NCBI RefSeq assembly: GCF_963676685.1
Contig: NC_092345.1
Span: 79,115,592 to 79,179,591, forward strand
Reading direction: 5' to 3'
Source of the DNA: Mytilus edulis
Lineage: Eukaryota > Mollusca > Bivalvia > Mytilida > Mytilidae
DNA: 64,000 bases
This document shows, piece after piece, positions 47,105 through 59,700 of the stretch. The position numbers were made by a program, and so were the translations under genes. The stretch's first letter is position 1. Every line of letters starts with the position of its first letter. The notes under the pieces were generated by a model that saw only the letters and a program-made list of their open reading frames with translations, was not told the DNA's origin and ran no database searches.

Positions 47105-48517
47105 ATAATCTATCAGTTGGTAGTAAAAGTGAATATACATTGTATATTGTATAAAACAATGATTTAAGTTGATTCAACTACTATTCTGGACAAAGAAAGA
47201 TAACTCCAATTGAAATCCAATTGGAATTTCTTGCTATTGCACAATATTGTGCAATTAGATATTTCTTGCTATTGTGCAATACTGTGCAATTGAAAATATT
47301 TGCTATTGCACAATACTGTGCAATTGAAGATTTCTTGCTATTGCACAATACTGTGCAATTGAAGATTTCTTGCTATTGCTGAATACTGTGCAATTGAAAA
47401 TTTCTTGCTATTGCACAATACTTAATATAATAATTTTGGATCCTGATTTGGACCAACTTGAAAACTGGGCCCATAATCAAAAATCTAAGTACATGTTTAG
47501 ATTCAGCATATCAAAGAGGCCCAAGAATTCAATTTTTGTTTAAATCAAAATTAGTTTAATTTTGGACCCTTTGGACTTTAATGTAGACCAATTTTAAAAC
47601 AGACCAAAAATTAAGAATCTACATACACAGTTAGATTTGGCATATCAAAGAACCCCAATTATTCACTTTTTGATGAAATCAAACAAAGTTTAATTTTGGA
47701 CCCCGATTTGGACCAACTTGAAAACTGGGCCAATAATCAAAAATCTAAGTACATTTTTAGATTCAGCATATCAAAGAACCCCAAGGATTCAATTTTTGTT
47801 AAAATCAAACTAATTTTAATTTTGGACCCTTTGGACCTTAATGTAGACCAATTTGAAAACGGGACCAAAAATTAAGAATCTACATACACAGTTAGATTCG
47901 GCATATCAAAGAATCCCAATTATTTAATTTTTGATGAAATCAAACAAAGTTTAATTTTGACCCTTTGGGCCCTTTATTCCTAAACTATTGGGACCAAAAC
48001 TCTTAAAATCAATACCAACCTTCCTTTGGTGGTCATAAACATTGTGTTTAAATTTCATTGATTTCTATTTACTTAAACTAAAGTTATTGTGCAAAAACCA
48101 AGAATAATGCTTATTTGGGCCCTTTTTTGGCCCCTAATTCCTAAACTGTTGGAACCAAAACTCCCAAAATCAATCCCAACCTTTCTTTTGTGGTCATAAA
48201 CCTTGTGTCAAAATTTCATAGATTTCTATTAACTTCAACTAAAGTTATAGTGCGAAAACCAAGAAAATGCTTATTTGGGCCCTTTTTGGCCCCTAATTCC
48301 TAAAATGTTGGGACCAAAACTCCCAAAATTAATCCCAACCTTCCTTTTGTGGTCATAAACCTTGTGTTAAAATTTCATAGATTTCTATTCACTTTTACTA
48401 AAGTTAGAGTGCGAAAACTAAAAGTATTCGGACGACGACGACGACGACGCAGACGACGACGCCAACGTGATAGCAATATACGACGAAATTTTTTTCAAAT
48501 TTTGCGGTCGTATAAAA
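47105..48517 (-). repeat. Long dispersed repeat, copy e (inverted, 3'-truncated)
   Basis: Read on the minus strand this copy starts TTTTTATACGACCGCAAAAT at about 48517, has the triplet tract (48430-48465), three ~150-bp units, several ~130-bp units and an expanded palindromic minisatellite (47218-47425). Similarity to copy c stops near 47105, at the counterpart of about 7675, so the terminal block is missing. Confidence 0.85.
47218..47425. repeat. Palindromic minisatellite TTGCACAATATTGTGCAA
   Basis: Five units of about 38 bp, each centred on a version of TTGCACAATACTGTGCAATT with TTTCTTGCTA between. The core is an almost perfect inverted repeat. The same minisatellite has fewer units in the copies at 365-540 and 7400-7570. 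Confidence 0.85.
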
Positions 48518-51500
48518 ATATATAATCATATAATATATGGTTAGTGGAATATAAAAGTATTATATATGCCTGGTTTTCTGTAAACTAGCGATTAGTAGCT
48601 AGATGATCCAACTGATAAATGGAATGTACATGTACATTTTGTGTACATAGTAAAAAAAAATGGGTGATAATGCATTGTACTTGTATATTTTTGTAAATTA
48701 AAATACATGATTCTGGCATTTGAACATAACTATTAGTATTTGCAGCCTATTATCTATCTATCTTCCTTTCAAGCAGTGGACACATTCTTGAGTTACTGAT
48801 ATATACTCCAGCTTTTAAATGTTTTAATTGTTTAGAAATTATAGACACAGAGAAAAATATATAATAAGTTTTCAAAACCTGTGAAGAAGATTTTTTCTTT
48901 TCATGACATACATGTACAAATAAATAATGACACCATAATTTCATAGGTAACCTTTGCTTGCTAGCTCATTTGATTCCTAATCATGCATGCGGCTTCCAAT
49001 AGGGAGGCGATAATCGGGAGTAACTGGGAGTAAAATAAGGGGGTCGGGTTAAGGGGAATGAGAACAGGGAGTAAAGGGGAGGGATTGTTAGCTCAAGTTG
49101 ATATTAAAAGAAGGGAAGTGGTGATTGCTACCCCTTGTCAAACCCCTCCCGTCCACCATCTTTTAGGGAGTATTTTATAAACGTCTTCGGGTTTTCTATT
49201 GACACGTAGACAAATTGCTTTGATTTCGCGGAGGTAAAAAATAAGTTTGGACTAAAAAATATCCTTCAAAAGCAGACTGCATTTTGATCTTGTTGCTCAG
49301 ATAAAGTTTTGATTTTCTTATTTTCAGCTAGTAAAAAAAAATACAATCACAGTGTATTCGACATTCCAATTGCGATAACATTGTCCTTCTGACTATGACA
49401 TTGTCTATACAAGATGCCCGTTACGTCATTCATATTGTGACGTCACTGTAGCCTTGAAAAACGTAAACAAAGCGTCCATAGTAACACAAAATATACAAGA
49501 CTGGTCGAAAATAGGCGAAATACGTGTGAAAGGGATATAAGTTGATTATCGGCAAAATATTTTTAAAAATGCGTCTGATTTATTCATTTATGTGTTCATT
49601 TTTATTCCCAGGAATTTAGCGAACAGTGTCATTAGGTTTTCATGCTTGAACAGTAGGTGTTTTTTACTGAAATCATTTGTTGAAAGACAGATATTTTTTA
49701 ACACATGACGTAAAACTTGTTTTTATCATGGCGAGATTTTCCACGACAACCGTTACAAATTATATAACTTACTATTTCTTTCCGTGAATTGCAGCTAACC
49801 TAACCTTCCATGACAAATATTTAGTTCTGCAGATCTGCACGCGGAAAGGATGCGGAAACGACGCCTCGCGTGCATGAAATCGCTCCCGAAATGTTTGGTG
49901 GTCGAAAACTGCCTCTGGTCGAAAATACCCGACAGTACTCTATATACTATTGCTTAGAGCTAATTTTTGGTGCTGCTTTTTATAATTTATTTTGCATGCC
50001 GCATGCCTTGTTTTATTTTTTATTGCATATGTTTTTATATTCGGTGAAAAGCTAATTAGAGCATATGTTTGTACTGTTTGTCAATATGCTGAATCCAAAT
50101 AAATTTTTACTTACTTAATTACTGATTTACTTACTTACTTACAATAATGATAATGCAGTGGTTTTTTTTTCTTTTTTTGGGGGGGGGGGGGGAGGGGGAG
50201 GGGGTGATCGTACTGTAATCCTACTATCTTTAATATCCAGCAAACACTATTTTCTGTCTATGAGAATAAATTTATGCATGCCACAGTATGGTACCGCAGC
50301 TAAAATAAAGTGTGATACCCTTTTTTTTTAAGTACTCCCTCCCCCTTTTTTAAATTTCTGTTATTTCTCCTTCCAAGAAACGGCAATTTTGTTTAATGTC
50401 CACCAGCGATCAGACCTGACACCTATGCAATTGAATTCTGTCATATACATTGATTTAAAATAGTTATATCGTTTAATATAAGTAAAAAATCATACTGTAT
50501 GGTTTGTACGCTGGCGGCCGCCAACTTGGAAAACGTAAACAAAGTAGTTCGCATGTACGCACTTTCCACAGAATGGTCAAACGGCTACAAATTGTCGTAT
50601 GTTTAAAAATGAACCGTTAAAGTTAATACAAAAACATGTTTTAAATATATGTTTATGCAATTAATGAAAAAATGTATGCATGCGCTGCGGATGCTTAATC
50701 TCTGCAAGATCTTGCACGGTGTGAGTACGGCTGAAGGCAAGGGTGTTAAACGCAGGACTTCGGGAATGTCCGGAGAGCCGAAACCTTGCTTCGGAAGTTG
50801 ATAAACTGATTGATTGACATTTATCTTTCTATTTTTGAACATCCATTCTTACGGAGTTCTGTCATCTTTTAACAATGTCAAAGCAATTTCGATCATGATT
50901 GTCGTTTTTTAAGGCTTGAAAAAACGTTATATTATAAAATAGAAAAGGAGACTGGTGACCATTGATTTGTTGGTATAACAATACACGAATTAAATGTGTT
51001 GTCAATTGGATCATTCTCATGCTGAATGTCAGGCCTTCAGCGACATGATCGTTATATAAACGGACAGCGGATTACAATATAAAGAACATTAATCTCTGGA
51101 AAAATGACGAAGGCATGGAAGGAATCAATGGGGGTGCCGTACTTCCTCAATTATTTGTAAAAACTATCATCTTTTACGTATCAAAACCAATTCCGTTTCA
51201 AAACACAAAATGTAATTACCTACTGGTCTCCCATTTAAAAATAAATTGGGATAGACCCAATTTGCAATCAAAATATCCTTTGCAATGGAGCTTGCCCCGG
51301 CTTCTTTTTTAAGTAACAATAATTACATCAAAATCAATGTTGATGTAATTGTGAGTTCAAGAAAAGATAGAAAAAACAGCAGATTTTGTGCACAAGCTTA
51401 CACAATTTAAATCTGTAGTTCAATCTCTGTCTTTCAACATGTATTCAATTAGTTATGAAGTTTCTTTAGTAAGTACGGTAAAGTATTGTGTCATGTCTTA

Positions 51501-53671
51501 TCGTTTGTAGTTTGAATTCTGTATTTTCGGAACATTTCACATTATGTCTTATTTGTCAGTGTAGTCCAGAAAGTGGTCTACAAAGTTTTTGTTTTATGAT
51601 GTTTGTTTACAAGTCAGGAATATGAGAGCTGTTTTCCATTCGTTTGATGTGTTTGAGCTTTCGATTTTGTCATTTGATCAGGAGCTTTCCGTTTTGAATT
51701 TTTCTCGAAGTTCAATATTTTTGTGATTATACTTTTGACAAGTGTGTTTGAAGTTGGTCCTACACGATCTTGCCTTATATTACAGGTAATTTTTTATAAT
51801 TTTCTATATGTATGTAAAAGTTAAGATTACAACTCTATTTCATTTAGATTATGTTCTAGTTTAATGCAACTATATTATGTACAGGATTGTGTGGTTTATA
51901 CACAAGTTTGGTTTAGGAAAAAAACCGATATGGTTAGAAAATACAAATGATAACACCATGACAAACAGCATTTCATTTTAATATTCCTGTCATGGTTAGA
52001 AAATACCTGAAATAACACCATTACAAAATTTTGAGTATGAGAATCGAAATGGGGAATGGGTCCAAAGAGACAATAACCCGAACAAAGAGCAGAAAACAAC
52101 CCAAGGCAACCAGTGGGTCGTCAACATTCCATTTTCTTGTACGCGTCTATAATAAAACAAATTTATATTGGTGAGTATTACCAATGTTATTTCAACTGAT
52201 CGGGCGGAGTTTATGTTTTAATTTGCATAAGGACAGTCTATTTGAAGATGTGTGTGATAAGGATGATTGCCGTTATAATTATTACTGATTTCTAATCACC
52301 TATCAGTGTCATCAAATGAATTTACAAAACAATGATTGCACACTTTATTGATCAGTTTATCCTAAAACACCTATGTTAAGATGGACTGGTTTATTATGAG
52401 CGAACCGGCTAGATTCCGCCCAGTCAAGTGAAATAACTTGAGTAATAGTGTTCTTGTGCTTATTTGTATAGAATTCCTGTCATAAAACCAACCAAATAGT
52501 CCGTGTCTATATATGTTGATATTGGTTTTTGATGCAATTTATTGGTTCTGTAGTTCCATCGGTTTTAGTTTGAAACACTGATGTGCTTTTGCATAATCAA
52601 TTTATGACTATTCAACAGTGGCACTACTGTTGTCTTTATATTACTTTTGTCATGCTGAATTGATTTAGGAAACTGTCTAAAAAAAATAAACCCTTTCAAG
52701 ACATCACGCTTATAATTTGGTTTGCGCGTTACATCTATATCGAACGCATCCGTTGCGCTCAACTTAAAACAGTTTATAATAAACTCATCATAGATACGCA
52801 GTGCGGGGAGGGTATGATACTCATCTCCTTCCATTCTTCTGTTCAACTGAAACTCATCATTACCAGGAGACCGTTTGCCGTAAAGCTATTACTTAGAAAA
52901 AAGTAAAATCACAAAAACATCGAACTCTGAGGACAATTCAAAACAGAAAGTTCCCAAGCAAATGAAAAAATTAAAAGCTCAAACACATCAAACGAATGGA
53001 TAAATTTGTCCTCTTATTCTCTAGATCGTGCTAAATCGCTAGTTTGATTTGACAGTTGGTATGGGATCTCTTTACTGGCTCCGTTATAAAGAAAACTTTG
53101 TGATTGAACCACTTTCATAAGAATGATAGGATTTGTGTTTGTTTTGACTATTGTTTTAAAGTGACTCATTTTGACAAACAATTTAATTCCTCGTTCATAC
53201 AGCGCGGAGACATGCGACTACAGAATAGCAATCTTGTTTTTTTCTTTAATTACAAATGTTTGCTATTTATATTCAAATGAACTGATACCTACTGATTACA
53301 ATAAAGTTAACCTCGATGATAACGAGACGGGGTTTGAGAGATGAGGAGTGGAGAATGTTATTCCAGTTCTAGTATTCAGCCCAAAATTCGACCGTCTCGT
53401 GTGGATTGTTTTTTTTTTTAAATTTTTTTACCCATAAGGACCCAGTGATTTGGAGTTGCGAATTTGTTATAGAATACTAATTTAATTGACATGAACAATA
53501 CATACACAGAGTAATTATACACTACAGTTGACTTCCGTGTAATCCAACATCAAATCCAAGTAATATCAACTACATTGTACCATAAAGGGTCAGTAATTGG
53601 ATGTATTGATGATTTATAATCATACTTAGATAAAAACAAAAATAATATTTGAATAAGATATAATTGATATC
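48518..53671. other. No gene seen; spacer between copy e and NRF-B
   Basis: I find no supported exon. Features: a G-rich patch at 49010-49090 (GGGAGTAACTGGGAGTAAAA); a poly-T/poly-G run at 50161-50202; AACGTAAACAAAG motifs at 49460 and 50530; an inverted AACGGAAAGTCC-family copy at 51590-51720 and a direct one at 52905-53005; an inverted ~320-bp repeat fragment at 52035-52125; and a fragment of the CCCTCAGTTTTAGTTTG repeat near 52550-52645. Open frames such as 49870-50055, 51115-51312 and 52565-52846 have no domain or splice support. Confidence 0.5.
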
Positions 53672-53677
53672 TATAAA
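53672..53677 (+). promoter_or_regulatory. Candidate TATA box of NRF-B
   Basis: TATAAA stands 79 nt before the NRF-B ATG. It is comparable to the TATAAA 66 nt before the NRF-A ATG. The AT-rich context makes chance occurrence possible. Confidence 0.3.
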
Positions 53678-53750
53678 TGTGTATATGTGAATGTTATGAA
53701 CAATGTTTGTCTATCAATTTTCATTTAAAAACACTGCAAGGTTTTAAAAA

Positions 53751-56700
53751 ATGAATTTGCTCTTTAAACTGACAATTTTAAGTGTTGCGTCTTTGGATAG
53801 ATGCGCATATTCATTCGGCAATTATAACGGATATCATAGCATATTTGTGCATATTAATAGTATTGCGAAGGGGTCAGATTTTAACGTGAACAAATCGCCA
53901 ATAGAATATGGAAAGCTTACCAGAATGTTGTCCAATGTTACAGATTTACAAACAATCTCCAGTTATCATATTTCGAACCTTCGAAGCATAGTGCAGGAAA
54001 GCAACGTGACTGCAGTGCCACCTACCGAAAGTACGTCAAAGTCGTCATCACCAACGGTGTCTGATCGTTGTCTAACTGGTGTATCTAGTGTGGTACAAGC
54101 TGTAGCTCAACAAAAGATTTGGGCATTTAAAAGTAAGTTGTTTTGCGGAGCTTTCAGTATAAACAAATATGCTTAAAAATGTATGTATTTAATATCGATA
54201 GCCGTGAGATTAATTACTGCTTTTTGATAACATATATTAATGCATTTTTCGGAACCAGACTTAAATTTTTGTATTTTCTTTGTTTCTTTGTTTCTTTGTT
54301 TTGTTTTGTTTTGTGTTTGTTTGTTTATGGTTGTTTTGTGTATGATTTGTTTGTTTATTGTTGATTTGTGTTTCATATTTTTGTTTATAGTTGTTTTTTG
54401 TTGTTGTCTGGTTGTTTTAACAAGTGAAGAAAATTGAGACGAAAAGAAACATTTCTGAAATGAAATTTACAAAAGAGATTCTCTTTTTTTTTAAAATAAT
54501 TCATCTCTTTTAGTATATCTTAATTAGTAAAATATGAACAAGTTTTATCTAATCTTAACTTAACCATTTCGTTTTAAAACAAAACAAAACGACAAATGGC
54601 TTCTTGCTTGAAAATAAAAAAAAATAAATCAGAAATTGAAATGATGCCTATCTCTTCTCAATCAGTTAATGTATTCTGTTCAAATTAAAAAAAAAAAAAT
54701 TACTCCACTGTTCTGAAAACCAATTGGTCTTTGGTCCCCGTTTCTATTCTCTGTTATAATGTTTGGTATGGGGTTTGATCATTGTTAAATGTCGCCCGTT
54801 CATTTAAGATATATAGTTGCTAACTTCTGACTCAACATGAATCTGAAAAGTAGTTGTGCTACCAAAATTTATCTGTAACATCTTATTTACGATATAGTAC
54901 ATATTTGTGTTAATTATTAATTTTTCTTGTTGTTTACTTGTAATTAATATATTATTGAAAGGAAATGGTACTTAAAAAGGTAGACTCTGATTTAGTTCAA
55001 CATTAAACCGTTTCTTGTTTTTTAAGTGATTGATGCTGCCGGAAAGCCACCTGCTAATCTACTTGGAGGAGGGTTCAAATGGCTTGGAGACTACGACGAA
55101 TGTCTGGATATCCAAGGGTCAATTACTGTTGGAAACAATGAAATGAAATTTGGTACCGAATATTGCATGTTATCTGTAATAAACTTACAAGCTGTGCCAA
55201 ATATATTACCTCAGGTACGAAAAGTTTTCTAATGATACTTGTGGAATGTGTGTTGGTTTATTGGAATACATTTAACAATAATCATAACAAGTAAAACTGT
55301 GAGCTACTGCTCACTGATGATACCCCCTCCAAAATATTTCGGTAAACAGGAAGTTGTCAAGTGATGAAGCTGAAAACGCATCACACGGTATAACTGACCT
55401 ATATAAACCTTGAAACCAAATTTCAGAATTCCTTGTCAAGAGGTTCACGAGAAAAATGCGAAATTGTCAACTTGGCTATTATGTGTAAAATGATACAAGT
55501 GTTCGGTAAACATGAAGTTGTCGTGTGATGAATCTGAAAATGCATTACACGGTATAACTGACTTATATAAACCCTTAAACCAAATTTCAGAGTTCCTTGT
55601 CAAGTAGTTCCTGAGAAAAATGCGACGAAAATTTTCAACTTGGCTATTATGTGTAAAATGATACAAGTGTTCGGTAAACAGGAAGTTGTCGAGTGATGAA
55701 TCTGAAAACGCATCACACGGTATAACTGACTTATATAAACCCTGAAACCAAATTTTAGAAATCCTTGTCAAGTAGTTCCTGAGATAAATGCGACGAACAT
55801 ATTCATGGGACGGACGGACTGACTGACAGACTGACGGACTGACGGACTGATGGACTGATGGACTGACGGACTGACGGAAGGACAGACAGAGGTAAAACAG
55901 TATACCCCCCTTTTTTCAAAGCGGGGGTATACTAACAGAGCTACTTGTAATTAGTGTAGTTCGTATTCTTTTATGCAATGACCGGTTTAGCACCAAACTC
56001 TAATACAACTATGAATGGTTTGATTTTTATCAAGAACGACAGGATTACTTACAAATGATATCTTTAGCATTGTCATTGTAAGTATATATCCACATGGAAA
56101 AAAGTATTGCAACACCTTGATTTGTTAAAACTTGAAAAATCAGCCTTTTTTTTGGATGAAATATAAAATATGTGTATAATATTATTGAAACATAGTTTAT
56201 GATAACATTGGCAGTGAAACGAACAAAAAATGTTTGAAAAAATAATGATTTATATAACCACAATTTTAATAACAAAATGAAGTGTTTTTTGTACAAAAAA
56301 ATGCATTTTACAACTTTTACTGTAGTCGAACTTTACAATGTCAGACATTTCAAAATTAATCTTAAGATGACTGTTCACATCATGGTTGATCGTTATATGC
56401 CAAAGAATTAGTTCTTTGTGCGCAGCCTCCATTCAAACGGATAACCGCATCTTAACGTCTTCTGATTCCTGCCATAAATCGACTAATTTGTTGCTAAGGT
56501 AGCAGCAACCATTTCTGATGAAGGGCATTGTTTATTTCATGATGTGTTTGAACTGGGCTGTCCTTTCGCGCACTTTCCGCCCAATAGTGTCCCATATATG
56601 CTCGATATGGTTCAAAGTCGGGCTACGATCGGGCCAAGGAAGATGAACCAAATTCCATTTGAACATTGGATCTTCCTCCATGATGCTAATTTCCAACTTT

Positions 56701-59700
56701 GGCGAGCTCTGCACTACATTAGATACGGAAAACTGTGTGTCTGTTTGTTAGCAAAGGTCTCCGAAATGGTCTTATCGCACGATAACCAGTAGCGATGAGT
56801 TGATCTCGAACAGTTCTTGTTAAAAGGCTCCTGTATCGCCACCACTCTCTTTTTAGGATTGTCTTGTATGCAATGGGTTTCCTTCTGACCAACCTTCATT
56901 ATGCTTAATTTTCTCTAGCAAATGGTATAGGGGGTCTTCATTATCTCGGAAGGTCTTTAACAGCGTTTATTGCTTGATTTTTATTCTCAAAATGACTTAT
57001 AGTGGAATGGTGATGACCAACAATACGTGCAGTTGTAACAGCGACATCCCTCTTCTCTTACGCTGATAATCTGCCATCTTGCTGCAGTTAAGAGTTGTCA
57101 AGAACCCATTACAAGGTGTCAATCACATAACTTTAAAAACTTGGTTATTTAAAGTGTTGAAAACAATGAGGGTAAAAACATCTGTTTTGCTGTTTACGGG
57201 TACAGTAGCTGCATGTGCAGATAAAAACTGATCGAGTCGATATTTATTGATTAAACTCAGGTGATACTTAAATAATGTTTAACTAGTTCTATTTTACCAA
57301 ATTATATCACAAAAAAATAAAGAGTGTTTTTTTAATTTCAATTTCAATTTGGTGTTGCGATACTTTTTTCCATGTGTATAAATGGATTTTGTCTAAAGCA
57401 AAATCAATAAGAACATCTTAACATTACAGGAATAAACTTATATGCTCTGATAAGGTTGACAGTTTTTGTAAAACTAGTGCCAACTGTCGTATTACTCATT
57501 TTATGTAGAAATACGATGATTACTCATTTTCTGTCAAAATGCCCCAAACTGGCACCGTTGAACCAGACGGGAGATTGGCTTTCACAAATTAAAACCTGTC
57601 CATGGTAACTGATATTCTATGACAATGTGACTTTATCAGCATTGCGCCGTAAAATTTAATATTTAACTTTTACAATTAAAATAATTGATTCAAACCGTTC
57701 TTGAAAGCTGTATCTGTGGTTGTCTTTATTTTTCGTTTCAATGAGATGGATGGTATTATAAGCTTCATCAAGCAATGAACAATAAAAATAGATACCATTG
57801 GTAACAGCCGACTATCTGTTAAAAGACAAGTCCACTTCGACATATATTGTCAATGAATAAATCAAGCACCTTTATGACAAAATATTGTGAGAATCTTTTT
57901 AGTCAAATCTGGCCGCTTTTAATGAGGATGCTATGTACCTTCGTAAACCAAAATCTGTGCATCTACATTGTGTTTTACATAAAGTAGGGCTAATCTATTT
58001 GAAGAGTGCTGAAGGTTGAAAAGTTTACATACTGTTCCATATTAATAATTTTACAGTATACCACATTAAGTATTGGTATGTGTCTACCTGATACCTGTTC
58101 AGAGCAAGATACTCAAATATTAACTAACTCTAGTAAGTATTTTGGATAGCCTGATTAAAAACCTAAATTAAGGTTTTTTTTATACTTTTTGTTTGTCAAA
58201 AGAAAACATAAAAATTATATGTGTATGATTACACAAGAAAAAGAATAAAACACAAAATGAAAATTAAAATACAGTTCGACAGTAATGAAAGTAATAGTTA
58301 GTACTGTAATACACTGGTTATCATACCATAAATATGGAACCAGGATTGTGAGGAAGGATCGCCCACTAACAAAGCAACTTTGGGATATAAACTTGTAGAT
58401 TGTAAACAATAGAATCGCAAAAATACTTAAATCCAAGGAAATTCAAAACGGAAAGTCCTTAATCAAATGGCAAAATCAAAAGCTCAAACACAACAAACGG
58501 ATGATAAACAACCATCATATTCTTGACTTTGTACAGGCATTTTTATCAATCAACAAATGGTGTACCAAACCTGGTTTTATAGCTATAGCTAAACCTCTCA
58601 CTTGTATGACAGTCGAATCAACTTCCATTATATTGACAACGATGTGTGAACAAAACAAACAGACATAATACTAGGTAAAAATGTAAAAGAAGAGGGGTAC
58701 TGCAGTCATCATGTTTTAATCTTAATCAAACAAATATGTAAACAAAGATTGGCACAATAACACAATGACAGGAACAGAGCTAGTCATATGTAAAAAGGAA
58801 ATACATAATGGCATATAGACAAAGCATTTTAGCAAAAATGAAAGACAAGATTACTAAAATTGTATTAACCATATATGTCTATATCTTTCTTACGTATGTA
58901 ACATTTCTTTTCAGTCATTAGAAATTATACAAACAACATATTTATAGTTAATAAAGCGGAATGTCAGGAACCAGATAAACCTTTTGATACGAGAGCTATT
59001 ATTGTTCTGTAGGTATTAAATAATATGATTTTGTTTATATGATTATATTACTAAAAATACGAATGCATAGAGTGAAGATTTTGTTATGCATTGGTTTTAA
59101 TCCTGCGTTATATCCATTTCGTACATGTCCGTTTTTATATACATTTGGAAAGTTTTACTATAAACATGCAATGTCATTTTTGTATGCAATTGCATATTCA
59201 TTACTCTTCATATATCTTTATGTTACATTTTTGGAAAATGATACGCTTATGTACATTTAAAAAATCATTTGATTTTGAATGATTGATAAAGCAATTAAGC
59301 TTTGTACATTGTGCTGTTAACTGTGGTTTATTCAAAACATCTAGTTTATAGGTCCTAAATTGTACTATTTATACTAAATACTCAAAAATTCAACTATCAT
59401 TAAATTATCTGATGACCATTCTTCTTACCTTTTTAGTGTTATATTATCTCTCTTCGTATTTGTAATGGTTGTTGGAACCGTGTATGATGTAATAATGATC
59501 CAGCGGCCTAAATGGGAGAAAACAACTGGACATTCGGAACTACATGCAGAAACAGCATTTATAGAAAGTGAAAAAACGCCATTGATTCATCATGATGAAA
59601 CAGATAGTTATAGCAAATATACACCAGGTCTGTTTATACCAGCTTAATAATGAAACAATGTTTAGAGGCATTAATAGTTTGATACTCATTTCAAAAACTA

